From assembly GCA_001599915.1 (NCBI GenBank), contig BCIG01000014.1, forward strand, positions 62,001 to 126,000: DNA of 64,000 nt. Reading direction: 5' to 3'. The position numbers and the translations under genes are program-made. Under the pieces are notes generated by a model that did no database searches, was not told the origin of the DNA, and saw nothing but the letters and a program-made list of their open reading frames with translations. Below are positions 33,710-45,147 of the stretch, one piece after another (position 1 is the first letter of the stretch; each line of letters starts with the position of its first letter). The DNA is from Symbiotaphrina buchneri (Eukaryota; Ascomycota; Symbiotaphrinales; Symbiotaphrinaceae).

Positions 33710-36700
33710 CTAGGGTGTAGCTGGTTTCTGCTTCTTCGTATCATCGTCCTTGATAGGGCCGGGTGTTCCTGCCGCCGATGCAAGTCCATCCAGACTTCCA
33801 GACTGCTTGCGTTCCATACTACTGCCCACACCGCTGTCCTTCTCATCTTCGCCTGCTTTCCTATCGAAATCCACGCCTGTGATATTCAGGCCGCTGTGTA
33901 AGGTGTCGCCATCGCTCTTGGCGCTTTCCGTCTGGTCTCCACCATCGCTGGGCTCGCCATGCTCGTCCAAGTTCATCAATGCTGGCGGCCGATGGCGCAT
34001 AGCTTGAGCTTTAGCAAGACTTATCATCTGGTGGGTGTAGGAGAATGTGGTAGGGCCGTTCTCATCCCGGTCTATTGTAGCCTTCATGAGCGCGGCCATC
34101 CATAGTCTTCCTTGTTTGATATTGTCCACCGCAAAGTAATGCACTGTAGGCTTCGTAAAGTTGACGGCTCGGGAAAGACCCGCCCGCGGAGGCACGAGCT
34201 TGAATATGAAAACGCCTTCATGGCCAGCCTTTTGTAGCGTCGAATCGGCCACCGCGGCTGCTTCTTGGGCGTTCATGGTTGGTGTGGAAGCATTCTGTGG
34301 AGAAGTAGGGGAATTGCTTGCTCCCGTTAAAGTAGCGTGAAGGCCAGTGAGAAGATCCTTCTCGGCTGAAAGAACCCGATGACCAGAAATATCTATGAGA
34401 CCTTTCTCTTCTTGATCCTTCTCACTGTAGTAGTACGAAAGCCTTCGCCCGCGCAACACAAACAGTCGCGGTTTCCAGGTTGCCATGAGAGTAGAAGATT
34501 TCTTTTTCATCCAGCCACTATAATCGCAGCCAACCATTTGTTCCTGAGGAGCCTTTTTCTCCAAGCCTCGTATATATGCGCTTGTCTCCTTCTTTGACTT
34601 CCTTCGGGAAGTCCCACTTAATGGCGTCATTCCAGTGCCCCCAGTAGAGCCGTTGGCGCCCTTTGTTTCGACGGAATCAAACTCAAAGCTCTTTGAACCC
34701 GATGGAGTGGTGATGGTGGACCCAGTGGCTGGAGAAGGGGATTGTTTGGTTGCTGATGAGACTGAGCCAGCAGGGGAGGACAGTAGAGCCTTTTCACCGC
34801 CTGTTACGGCATCTGAAATTGCTCGGAGACCGGGAGCGCGGCGCTGAGATCCTGAAGTGTGCGTCAGAAGAGGCGGGAGCAAAGGTAATGGCGAGACACG
34901 CCCGCTAAGTTCATCGTCCCCAAGATTCGGTAGTTTGATTGTGGGGTCACCAGGTTCAAGCTTTGTCACTGTCGGTGCGGGGTCCTGTAGGTAGGTCGAC
35001 CTTACAGCTGCATTTCCACTAGTCGATCGGAAGTGGGTCCTTGACTCTCTGTGGTATGCTCTTGATGCGGCAGATAGGCCACCTGCAGTGGAGTCAACAC
35101 TGCCAAATCTAGAATGTCGCGAAGTCGCCGTTGCTGTCCTTTGGCGCTGCTCGTCAGTATAGCTTGAATTTCGGCTATGGGTTGCGCTTTCCCTTTTCTT
35201 CAGGACGTTTCTTGTCCGCCGGGCTTCAAGCTCCCCACCAGAAAAGTAGCCGCGATCAAAGTCTTTAGGCGAGGGACCTGGTTCAGCAACACCATCTACG
35301 TTCTCAACACCGAGATAGTCCGTGATCTGGCTGCTGCCAGCCAGACTTGGGGTCTCCACTGAAGTTAACGGTCTATCTCCCATCCCAACCGCCGCACTAC
35401 TCACAGTCCAACCTCTGTCCAGCGAAGGCTGCTTCTTGTGATGCAAACCAACTTGCAGCCCTGTTTGTTTCATTGGTGAGGAACCGCCGGTTTGAGATGG
35501 CAAAGCAGCAGCGTTACCGGATGTGAGGTCCATGGACGAGTGACGCCTTTGATGATTTAACTCACGAACTGACGCTGCAGACGGCCGTCGAGCATGGAAA
35601 TCAAAGACAGGCCGAGGCGATGCATTAGGTGATTGAATGACTGGGGCAGGTGGAGCCTCGACATGTGGCTGACTACTGTGCCTCGGTCGATGAGCTGTTT
35701 GTGGATTTTCCAGCAAACTAGGAATCCTTGGGAGCACAGTGCCAGGCTTAATACTTCTGACGCGCTCGTGGCTTTCCGGCCCTTCAGAGATTGGAAAATC
35801 TGGCAGTGGCTTGGTTTGATCCGCGGCTTGTTTGACCTCGTCCTGTAAAGCTTTGATCTTGTGCCACGTCCGCAATCTCTGACCTAATAATCCGAGATCG
35901 AATTCCTTGAGAAAGATGGTTGCTTGATCCATGCTTAGCAGGACATCACCTGAGATTTGTTGTTCTTCAAATATTTCGCAATGCCGCTTTTCCACGCCTA
36001 CCTCGCCGAGATATTCGGCGACCTGCGAGGGAGTCCACTTCGCGACTTCTTGTTCTGAGTGTAGATTTTGTTCCTCTTCGTCCGTTTCGTGGCCAGTGAT
36101 GTAAGACAGTCTATTGTCGAGCTTATTTGTGCTGTATTCGCTGCCCGAGTCGTTGGTTCCCCGGCGCCGCGAAAGCCGTAGACTGTGGTTTGGATTATTG
36201 TTCATGTCTGTGATATGTTCATCGATGACGCTCAATGTCTCATTCATTACTGCACTGTCTTGTGCTGGCGGCCGCTGAACATTCCTTTGGGTGATGAAGG
36301 ATGCTGGTGACATTGTGAAATTGGGGGGACGTGCGTTCTTTGAATTCGCAGTCTGAGGGGGTGTCGTATTGAGCGGCGGAGGGGTAGCGGAATCAGTACC
36401 GAAAGGCTCCATCGCACTCGATGGTGTGCCCTCAGGAGAGTAAGGCGCCGGCGCAGATACAGGAGAACCATGGACGTCGCGACCTTCCGGTAAACCATTG
36501 ACAGACCTGTTCAACAGCCCGGGGTTGCCAGCGGATTGTCTTGCTGCGGGTGCGGACATGGTCGATATGCCAGTTGGTGCGCATGTCGTGTATACTATAA
36601 GAAGGGCAGTTCAGCACAGCTTTCGAAACACAGCATATGGCATTTCTACATACCTTCCGGAAATAATCCCGTCTTACCATTCAAAAGGTGTTTTCCAAGA

Positions 36701-37044
36701 AACCAGCCATCCCCGAAGTCATCATCTCGTTCAATCAATTCTATCCGATCTCCTTTCGAAAGACTTAACTCGTCGTTGCTACGTGCGTGGAAATCATCTG
36801 TATGAACTCGTTTGTCAGCGCCGCCAGTCTCCAAATTCTGCCAATGGCTGCACAGCTCCGGACTGCATCGAACGATCATTGTCCGGACTCCCTGTCCTAC
36901 GCGGCGATGCGGCGGCTTCAGGCAGAGTTTCAAATCGCTCTAATCTCGTCGCCAAAACGATACCAGGGAGGACTCACGGATAACGAGCAATATCTGTCCG
37001 GGCGAGGCCTTCTTGGGCGACCCCATCTGAAAAGGAGGCGCCAT
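33710..37044 (-). CDS. Boi1/Boi2-type polarity protein (SH3-SAM-PH)
   Basis: Three exons, 37044-36978, 36797-36654 and 36594-33710, with introns of 180 and 59 bp, giving exactly 1031 residues. The SH3 domain is split over the first exons (LLVI|HDFHARSNDELSL, then GDGWFLGKHL and GLFPEVY). SAM lies at about 255-322 (VAKWTPSQVAEYLGEVGV). PH lies at about 745-885 (GWMKKKSSTLMATWKPRLFV). Long Ser/Pro-rich disordered linkers hold many PxxP stretches. Yeast Boi1/Boi2 link Cdc42, Bem1 and the exocyst at sites of polarised growth, and the same domain order supports that role at the hyphal tip. A short exon carrying only 22 codons before the SH3 core is easily missed; the splice phases confirm it. Confidence 0.92.
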
Positions 37045-38127
37045 GGCTTTGCGCCAGCCGTACGGTTCGTTCACTCCTCGACGACGTGATCAAAAGCGAG
37101 CGCGGTATCAAGTAGTCATCCTGTCAAAGACGCGTCCGTCGGTGATATACGCTGAACATCATCCAATGGCAATGACCAAAGGGGTGCCCGGCCAGTGCAG
37201 CAAACGGGTCGCCAAGAGACAGTGGACGTAGTCACGATTTGACAAAAGCTATGGCCAGCGCAATGCACAAGACTTGAAGCAACAGTAGAATCGCACAGAG
37301 GGTGTTATGGATCTGAGAAGCACCGATGAGCTAGAAAAGTGGAGTTATTGGACCGCGGCGTACGAGCACTGCCGTACGAGCAGCTCTACCGTGGAGAGTT
37401 GGTGAGTTGGGTGGTGGAGTTTAGGCGCAATCTAAAGCCAAGTGGCCGACCAGCCCTTTTGGGCGCGAACAGGGTTCAGAAGTCGTAGCTCACTCGCTCT
37501 CACCAGCCGTGGTCCACTCCTTAAAGATACTGCACTATACAATCAAAAGCAACAAGCATCCAACAGTATTCATACACGAAGGAATTCAAAGATGTAGATG
37601 CTAGAGCGGCTATCAGAGTCTCAGTATTCTCCATCATCGGATGGATGTTCCAGCTCCCAGCAAATGCTTCTGCGACTGTCATTCGGAGAGCACGGCGAGA
37701 CGGTGAGTACCTTAAGAGTAATGTTAGCGACTCTGCGCCAGGAATTATGTAGGGAGATCTCCTCATGGAACTTACCGAAGCCACCCCGTACTCTGTCTGG
37801 TCCTTGTCCTCGTCTTATTGGCTTCCGATCTTACGAAGACGGAAATCAACTCTCTTGTGTAACGGTCCGGGGTATCATGAATCAATTCCGCCAATCCACC
37901 CACAATCAAGATCTTGTCCGAAGCCTCGCTCTACCTTACACTCTTGTCGCTGCTCTTCTGCGACAGTTCAGGCTTCGTTCTTGTCCCACAAAGAGGGAAT
38001 ATGCCTTGTTCGTACCATCATCCGCTGGCTTCTGGACCTTGACCGCCTCTGGAACTTGAGGCAAAGTGACTGCGGCTATTCACGAATGTTATAGCCAGAT
38101 CGCTCTTGTCACTCTGTGCTCGAGAAC
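37045..38127. other. Divergent intergenic region, Boi gene / MIZ gene
   Basis: 1.1 kb bidirectional promoter region. A 153-codon plus frame (37598-38059) and overlapping minus frames show no domain and are probably chance or untranslated leader. Confidence 0.45.
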
Positions 38128-41100
38128 ATGGAACCATCTCCTGGCGGGGTAGGCTCCGATGGCGCCAGCGAGAAACGTCGCCATCAGCGTCGAGGTAGCA
38201 AGTTGGGCAGCCCTACTGCACCCAAAGCACCGGGGCAGCGCCTCGACCTAGACCGGGAGATCGCGAGCTCAAACTCGACACTCAACGCTTTCATGGGAGG
38301 GAAACAAAAGTCCTGGATGACTGAAGGCGTCTCACATTCAGTGCGGTCATCGAGCCTCAATTCACGCGTCCCTCAGTCAGACATGAATCGCCCAGTACAG
38401 TCGATAGCAAACCAACACCGCCACTCAGGGCCATTTTCACCGTCCGGCCGTATCATATCCCTCGGCATTATCGCTGATCAAACGTCAAACCAAACTTTAC
38501 CTCAGACTCCGCATCAAACCTCCATCCATGCCTTATCTGCTGCTGATGTCGACAATGCGTCTTCAACTGCAACTACTCCAAATCTGGCAAATGTTCCTCC
38601 TGCTATTGCAGCACAAGTCGGACTCAGTGGAGGTCAGAATGACTCTACCATATTACCATCACCTGCACCAAGCGAGGAAGAGTTTCAGGAGGGAGCCACG
38701 ACCATTCGAAGTGGGTTGGAACTCAGCAAAGGACTTGAGTCTAGCTTAGCAGACGGTAGAGGCAACCTCCACAGCTCGGATACCGCTTATATGACAAAAA
38801 GTCTTGGGCAGTTTGTAAGGCAGTTTGGGGTTGATGAGGTCCAGAGACATCTTAGACAATCTTCAAGCGGAGAAGTGCACACTGACACTAGCCGTTTGAA
38901 TGGACCGGTGGCTGGGGCTGGTACTGTGCTTGGAAGCAGTTCGGCTCAGCCTGGAGAAAAACGTCCTCTATCCCTTGACTTTTCATCTGACAAGCGAAGA
39001 AGAGCATCGCGAGGACATATACCAGGAGCTGTAATGACAGGGTCATCACCGGACCAGAATATTCGAACGAGAAGCCACACGCCTTCTCAAGTTGTGCCTG
39101 CAACCCATCAACCCGCACATACCTCTGGGAATGGGACCACCGCTCCACAAACTCAAATGGCCTTGCGAGGCACAGATTCTAGCATCAATGACCTGAACCG
39201 ACAGTCGCTACCAGTTGCTGGCCCGCAGCAAGATGGAACCAGCTTACAGCGCTTTTCAGTCTACTTGCGCCACTTCCTCGACGATAGAGGCGGCGAGGCT
39301 GCGCATGCCAACAGCTTTCAACTCGCCCGTGTCAAGCTGTTGGATGATGCGTGCCGTTTTGAAGATTGTTTCTATCTTGCCCTTCATCAGATATACTGTT
39401 GCTACAGTATCGACTCTGGCACTACTACCCGCATGCTCGGTCTTCAGCCACAAGAACTTCTAGGCTTGGAAAAGCTGAGTGGATTACTTCTTCCAAATGA
39501 GAGGATACCTGCGGAGTTCTTGCAGTATTTCAGTCATTTTCCGTCAAGCTTACCACGGCTTACCGCTCGACCTGGACGGTATAGGACTGAGACAGGAAAT
39601 GTAAAGCAATTTTTGTCCACCTTTGGCTCTGGCTGGGACACGTTCCGCTCAAATTGTCATGCAAGGCAGTTTCCACCGCTTGTCGATGAGTTGGTAGAAT
39701 CGCTGGGAATTCACTCAAGAGTCCTTCAGAGAGTCTGTTTCACATCCCTTCAGCGAGCGATCTGGGGCGATAGCGACGAGGAATTTTTCAAGAGGGTTGA
39801 TTCGGTCTTCCACAAGGATCAGGATAGGTATTTCGCAATCCTTGAGCAAATCCCTGATGCAGGAGGGCACTTGTCCCCAGATCCAATGAGTCAAAGGAGA
39901 TCAAATGCGGTTGAACAGTATTCTCAACTACGGCAGCAGTACCTCACTTCTTTGGCACGCAGGCAGTCCGCTTCCTCTCAACTTGCTGGACCCCCATCAC
40001 AGCATATAGCGAACAATGCTTCATCCTGGTTCAACCCCTTTCGGCCGCAGCTTGCTCAGCCGAGCAGAGCTGCGAATCAATCACCACAACAACCACTCGT
40101 TGCAATAACACCGGGAATGGAACGTGTTCAACAGTTGCGAATTGAGCAACAACAGGCTGAACTGAATCGTCGGGCGAGTAGGACCACTCCAGGCATAACT
40201 TTTATTGGTCAACCACAACGTCCGGCTCCGGTGCAGTATCATGTGATGTCTGGCTTCTCGGCCGGGGCTGCCAATCTTCAGCCCAATCCACCTTTGGGCT
40301 CACCAAATCCGCTATCTCCGGTGGGCGCTCCTAGTTCAACACGAATTCCCCGAACGGCATCACCGACAACGTCTCGACCCGCAACCGGCAATGTTGTCAG
40401 ACCACAAATATTACCGTCGCAAAACAACCTGATTCCTCCAGCTGGTTGGCATCCTCCACTTCAAACATATCCAAGCCCCATTACGCACGCATTACATCAA
40501 GCTCATCTCCGAAGCCCTTTGCTGAAACCACTGGGAAATCTGGCTGAGAGTAAGCGTGCGTACCAATACGTCAAAGATCTGGTGCTGCCTCCTACTATGT
40601 TCCCGCCAACCCTACCTATCGCTCATTGGACGTTTTCCCTAGACCAAGAACATGTCGCCAGGATGGCCATGGATGATGTTCCCATGGATGGCAGTCCCCC
40701 TACAAGAACGATTGAGGAGGGGTCGCTCACTTTACGCCTCCGTTGTGCAAGGGTGGCTACCCCTGATCGTATGCCCAGTACCCATCAGTGGGTGGTCATG
40801 CATAATGTATGGCCTGCTCACGTTTTCATTGATATCAACTCGGTCTCCCTTGAGGTGCGGCGCAAGTTGCATCACGGCAAGGACCTTCCTCTGGATGTCA
40901 CTCGTCTAGCGCGCAAAGGCACAAACACGTTGCAGATTTCGATATTACGCGAGGAGAAGGAAAAGTCACGCTGTTTCTACGTTTTCGCTGTTGAGGCAAT
41001 CACGGTGGTGAAACACCAGACAATAGAAGCGCTCGCTGGCCTCTCGGTCGATGATGCCAGTGTAGTGCTCAACAAGATCAAAAGCAGGCTGTCCGGAACA

Positions 41101-41571
41101 AAAGACGACGACGACGAGATTGCAATAATAAACCACAACGTGACCATCAACCTACTCGATCCGTTCAGCGCGAGGATCTTTGATATACCCGCCCGGTCGG
41201 CGGTATGCACGCACAATGAATGCTTCGACCTGAACACTTTCCTGGAGACACGCAAGGTAAAGGCCCCTGGGCAGCCTTGTGGACCTGATGAGTGGAAGTG
41301 CCCAATCTGCGGCGGGGATGCGAGACCGTTTCTATTGCGGATTGACGGCTTCTTGCGCGAAGTGCGCCAGAAGCTCGAGGCGCAGGGCCAGCTTGAGGGG
41401 GCGAGAGCCATTGTGGTGGAGGACGACGGCACGTGGACGCCCAAGATCCAGAAGGACGATGAACTCCCGGCCGCGAGACGATCAGAGTCTGCTCCAGAGC
41501 CAGTCGAGAGGATGAGATCGGCGTCCGCGGCTAGAAGCGCGCCGGTGGTCATTGAGTTGGACGATGATTGA
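38128..41571 (+). CDS. MIZ/SP-RING zinc-finger protein (putative SUMO E3 ligase)
   Basis: Intronless, 1147 residues from the MEPSPGG start (a Met four codons upstream also fits). The first third is Ser/Thr/Gln-rich and disordered with basic patches (KRRHQRRGSK, DKRRRAS). Residues about 370-600 are a helical, probably folded region. A Pro/Gln-rich linker follows. A conserved domain of the ZMIZ/PINIT type lies upstream of the finger (HWTFSLDQEHVARM, LRLRCARV, HQWVVMHNVWP). The SP-RING has C1027-T-H1029 and C1032 (CTHNECFDLNTFLE) and C1058-P-I-C1061 (WKCPICGG), ending LRIDGFLREV. This is the SUMO-ligase class of Siz/PIAS and ZMIZ proteins. The long N-terminus and lack of an N-terminal SAP motif place it nearer ZMIZ than Siz1. 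Confidence 0.85.
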   Translation: MEPSPGGVGSDGASEKRRHQRRGSKLGSPTAPKAPGQRLDLDREIASSNSTLNAFMGGKQKSWMTEGVSHSVRSSSLNSRVPQSDMNRPVQSIANQHRHSGPFSPSGRIISLGIIADQTSNQTLPQTPHQTSIHALSAADVDNASSTATTPNLANVPPAIAAQVGLSGGQNDSTILPSPAPSEEEFQEGATTIRSGLELSKGLESSLADGRGNLHSSDTAYMTKSLGQFVRQFGVDEVQRHLRQSSSGEVHTDTSRLNGPVAGAGTVLGSSSAQPGEKRPLSLDFSSDKRRRASRGHIPGAVMTGSSPDQNIRTRSHTPSQVVPATHQPAHTSGNGTTAPQTQMALRGTDSSINDLNRQSLPVAGPQQDGTSLQRFSVYLRHFLDDRGGEAAHANSFQLARVKLLDDACRFEDCFYLALHQIYCCYSIDSGTTTRMLGLQPQELLGLEKLSGLLLPNERIPAEFLQYFSHFPSSLPRLTARPGRYRTETGNVKQFLSTFGSGWDTFRSNCHARQFPPLVDELVESLGIHSRVLQRVCFTSLQRAIWGDSDEEFFKRVDSVFHKDQDRYFAILEQIPDAGGHLSPDPMSQRRSNAVEQYSQLRQQYLTSLARRQSASSQLAGPPSQHIANNASSWFNPFRPQLAQPSRAANQSPQQPLVAITPGMERVQQLRIEQQQAELNRRASRTTPGITFIGQPQRPAPVQYHVMSGFSAGAANLQPNPPLGSPNPLSPVGAPSSTRIPRTASPTTSRPATGNVVRPQILPSQNNLIPPAGWHPPLQTYPSPITHALHQAHLRSPLLKPLGNLAESKRAYQYVKDLVLPPTMFPPTLPIAHWTFSLDQEHVARMAMDDVPMDGSPPTRTIEEGSLTLRLRCARVATPDRMPSTHQWVVMHNVWPAHVFIDINSVSLEVRRKLHHGKDLPLDVTRLARKGTNTLQISILREEKEKSRCFYVFAVEAITVVKHQTIEALAGLSVDDASVVLNKIKSRLSGTKDDDDEIAIINHNVTINLLDPFSARIFDIPARSAVCTHNECFDLNTFLETRKVKAPGQPCGPDEWKCPICGGDARPFLLRIDGFLREVRQKLEAQGQLEGARAIVVEDDGTWTPKIQKDDELPAARRSESAPEPVERMRSASAARSAPVVIELDDD

Positions 41572-42834
41572 TTTCGTGCTTCTTCTTTTCTTCATCTCTC
41601 TCCGGCGCCTCTGCTTGTGGGGTGCGTTTGTTGTCAAACACATTTGTCGGTTCAGTTCGGTGCTACTCGAAACGGAAAAGGAAGTAGTGGTTCTGCGAAA
41701 AGGAAGCGGCGTTGCACTTTCTCGGGTGTTGGCTCTGTTGGCATATCTTGCTTTCTGTGCATACAATACCCCATCTGTTGTGATTTTGCTTTTCCATAGC
41801 GGCTGGTTCTCCGTGACAGTTAGGGCGGAGGTTAGGTTGGGCTGATTGGGTCAATTATGAGGAGCCTTGGAGCTTGCATGGTAATAGATTAAATAATTCT
41901 CACCATCTCGAGACACCGCTTGCATTGTCCTGTTCTTCTCATCTTCCCTGCTTTATGTGATGCTCGTGTTTGCACCGCTTGAGCACTCCTGCAAGTTCGG
42001 GAATACCCCTCACATCGTGTAGGCACCGCAGGCCCCACCTCCTTCGCCTTCACCAAAAGGACAGTTGAGTCAAACTCCCACGGTTCGGCTGATCGGGTCT
42101 CCAGCTGAAGGATAGCTCGGTGCTAGGCGGGGATAGGGCTGCAGCAGGTTGGCAGCCAGTCCAGATTTTGTGGTATGTGCGCACCCATGCTTAAACAATG
42201 CTCGTATTCTTTCGCATGGCCCAGTTGCTGGCTGTTCTGTGTTATAGGCTTGTTGCCTGGTCGTGAAGTTGTTGCCTGGGACGGGATGCCATTGCTTGGT
42301 GTTCTCCTTGCTGGCACTGGGTTCTACCGAAGAACACTTAGCCTTCCAGGCATGTATGCCCATGATATGATGCACGCTGCATATGCAACTTGTGTGAAAT
42401 GAGCCTGCATACAGCAAGGTGTATGCACTCAGGTGTTGATTGTAGCCACACTCTCTTACCGGTAGGCCCCCTGAACTGAAAAAGGGGGCTTTCCACACCT
42501 TGTGCGACGGCATCTTCGGGTAGCGTCTAGGAAAACAAAGTACCATCAACGTGGCAAGATCTCAATTGCAGCATATCTATCAGCTTCACATCACGGGCAT
42601 GCATCTGCCAAGGATGCAGGACGCTATGCACGGCGCAGTTCTTCAACAGCAGCATGCCACATCATGCTAGTAAGGCATCTGCCGGACCATGTCTCCTATT
42701 GAGCCCTACAGCAGTGCTCAATGACGGGTTAAGGTACTGTATGACTTGGGTACAGAGACATGCAGGTCACAAGGCGGAAGTTTCAGACAAGGGTCTGACG
42801 ATTCCTAAACACCAAATGGTCAGAATTTGGGTCC
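41572..42834. other. Intergenic, no supported gene
   Basis: Start of the gene-poor island. Short overlapping frames only (for example 42070-42549 on the minus strand), with no domain or codon pattern that convinces. Confidence 0.45.
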
Positions 42835-42848
42835 GGAGATGGCGCAGC

Positions 42849-43172
42849 GAGATCGCTTGCATGAACGGTGCGAAACTATTTGCTGTATGCGCCATCAATT
42901 CCGATTCTGCGTTGGCAATGCAGGGGTAGGAGCCTCAAGGTTCCCGAACAATCAATCTATACTACTCCCGCCGCTGTTTATCGACTTTATACATGGCATC
43001 TTTGGGTTCGAACGTAACCCCGGAAGATCTGCTTGCATCACAGTGCGAAACTACCTGCTTGTTGTGCCATCAATTGCGATTCTGCGTTGGCAATGAAGAC
43101 TTAGAGCCTCAAGGTTCCAGTAAAATCAGTCTACATCAGTCCCGCAGCTGTTTATCGACTTTATATTACGGG
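42849..43172 (+). repeat. Imperfect tandem duplication, unit about 174 bp
   Basis: Two adjacent diverged copies. Shared blocks are GTGCGAAACTA (42868 and 43043), CTGCGTTGGCAATG, GAGCCTCAAGGTTCC and TGTTTATCGACTTTATA (42975 and 43149). The offset is constant at 174-175 bp. No terminal repeats or coding function are visible. The two copies differ by many substitutions, so the duplication is old. Confidence 0.7.
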
Positions 43173-43270
43173 CTCTCCATCGGACTTTCAAGATTGATTC
43201 CCACCGCGCCCCAGAAGTTTGGAGGTGAGCGTGCTTGTGTGGTCATACATTTGGTCATTCTCTAGTACAC

Positions 43271-43778
43271 ATGGCGTCGCAACAAACAAATAACGGAACA
43301 ACCGGCGGTGAAGACGATCACTATGGAGGTTATCAGTCAGCCTCAGTGAGCTTAGCCCTGCTATTTCCGTGGGAGCAACACTGACCAAATGCCGCAGGCT
43401 GGGCATGTGGGCAACCATATGTCAAGCACTGGCCAAGAGAAGCCGAAGGAAGATTGGCCAAAGCCCAAGCCTAAACCTCCGTCGAAATTCTCGAGTCACG
43501 CCGAAGACAAAGGTCCCATATATGCTTACAAGACTGCATAAACCGACGGAGAGGAAGTCGACCGGGCAGAGGCCTTCAAGCATGCTGTCACAACAAGAAT
43601 ACCCTAGACCAGGTGCAACAATTTGCTTCCTCAGACTCCAACGGCAGAAGAAGGGGTCGTATCAGAATGGAGAGCCCTCCGTTCCACGATTTTCGAGGAG
43701 AAGCAAAGCCCGCCAATTACAGAGCGGACGGCACGAGATGCGCGGCTGGGAGGACTTCAAGACAATTATTGCATCTGA
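43271..43778 (+). pseudogene. Candidate decayed small gene, unknown family
   Basis: A start at 43271 (MASQQTNNGTTGGEDDHYGG) is followed by a plausible 52-bp intron (43346-43397, GTGAGC to CGCAG). The second exon reads through a Lys/Pro-rich stretch (WPKPKPKPPSKF). That frame meets TAA at 43539 and TAG at 43605, then stays open to TGA at 43776 with protein-like composition (EEVDRAEAFKHAV, EWRALRSTIFEEK). Both stops differ from Gln codons by one C-to-T change, the type of change made by repeat-induced point mutation or deamination. Read without decay, the product is a 72-residue protein. I do not recognise the family. Confidence 0.3.
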
Positions 43779-45147
43779 ATTGACCTTACCCATTGGCGGA
43801 CATGAAGGAGACGGAAGTCGCAAGGACCAATCAAAGTTCCGAGTGCAGAACACCCGTGTAACGGCACAACCTTTACGATATACGACTGTGCTTCGGTGAA
43901 ACCTACGTCTGGACCTCCTGCCCAGAAATTCTCTCTTGCTCACTCAAAGTTCAGTGCACTCGAATACTGGCTCTATTACTGCTGTATAACAATCAAATGT
44001 TCACGCATCTGCAATACATTCTTATTTGAGGGTTGACGTCTTGAATACGCCCTCTTCTCAAGTATTTTCAGCCGTGCTGCAAGAATGTGGACCTGCCCAG
44101 ACCCATGTTTGCGCGAATGGTAAAGATGACGAGAACAAACAACCTGAGATTGTTGTTCCCATACTTACCGCATTATCCCATGAAATCAAAAAATATTCCG
44201 CTCGTCCGTGACATGTTATCAATCGTTGTTGATTTGCCGCCATCTGCCATAGCTACATGAGCTGAACTCTCTCGATGATCACTACCCTTGCAGTTTGGAT
44301 GCATGCGCTGAACCCCGAAAGCGGAGGTATTAACACCTAAAGACAGGGGCTGGGCCGGGACCTCCCGCTTTTCTACTGCCATGCAGAAGGCAACCCCACA
44401 GGCATTGTGCAACCATGTGAATGGCTCTTGAGTGAGAAATTAGCTCCCTAGCTATCTGATGGCCTTTGTTCCGCTGAATATTGCTGCTGACATTCAAACG
44501 CTGCGGTGATGCGGGCCCAGGGTCTGGGACCAGTTCTTTTCTGGATATTCTGAGTTCTGAGATAGAACATCTGCTCACCTCACAATGTCACGCATCAGAA
44601 GATGGACTTTGTCCATTGGCATGGTCTTTCTAGCGTACTGATCGCTCGAGAGGCAACCAATTTACTACCGTTCAATGCTGCCGAGGCACCCGTGAACAGC
44701 TCTACTAAGGGATGGCTGCCAACGCCCCCGCAACCCTCGGCTCGCTCAGATTCCCTCCGCGCAAGCGAACAAAAGATCTTGGTGTACCGCATGGCTGAGT
44801 TGGTTGTGTACAAAGATAAGAATTGCTTGCAGGGCAGGAATCCTGCATAGAGCCAATGAGCGGTGTAGCCCACCAGCCACCCCGCCCTCGAGAGGCTTCC
44901 TGGCAACGTCCACCACAGCTACCGTCCTCTAATATGGACAAGGCCCCATTATTGCGAAGTCCATTCTCCTATGCAGGCCTTCACGCAAAGGCAGCGCCTC
45001 TGAAGCGTGGCCACGTACCATTGAAAACGTAGCATGTGCAAGTGGACAACTGCGAATCGGCGAATGAAAGCGGACAAGAGCAATTGGCGAACATAAGGTA
45101 GATCAAGCTCGCATTGAACACTCTGTTAGCATTTTTCGTTAATTGAT
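43779..45147. other. Gene-poor stretch
   Basis: No supported gene. A plus frame at 44602-44850 (82 codons from an ATG) has passable composition but no domain and is not called. Confidence 0.4.

Noticed and set aside
37598-38059. 153-codon plus-strand frame upstream of the MIZ gene
   Set aside because: No recognisable domain and unusual composition; more likely leader or promoter sequence.
42070-42549. 159-codon minus-strand frame in the gene-poor island
   Set aside because: High Cys/His/Pro composition without a zinc-finger spacing and no homologue recognised; probably chance.
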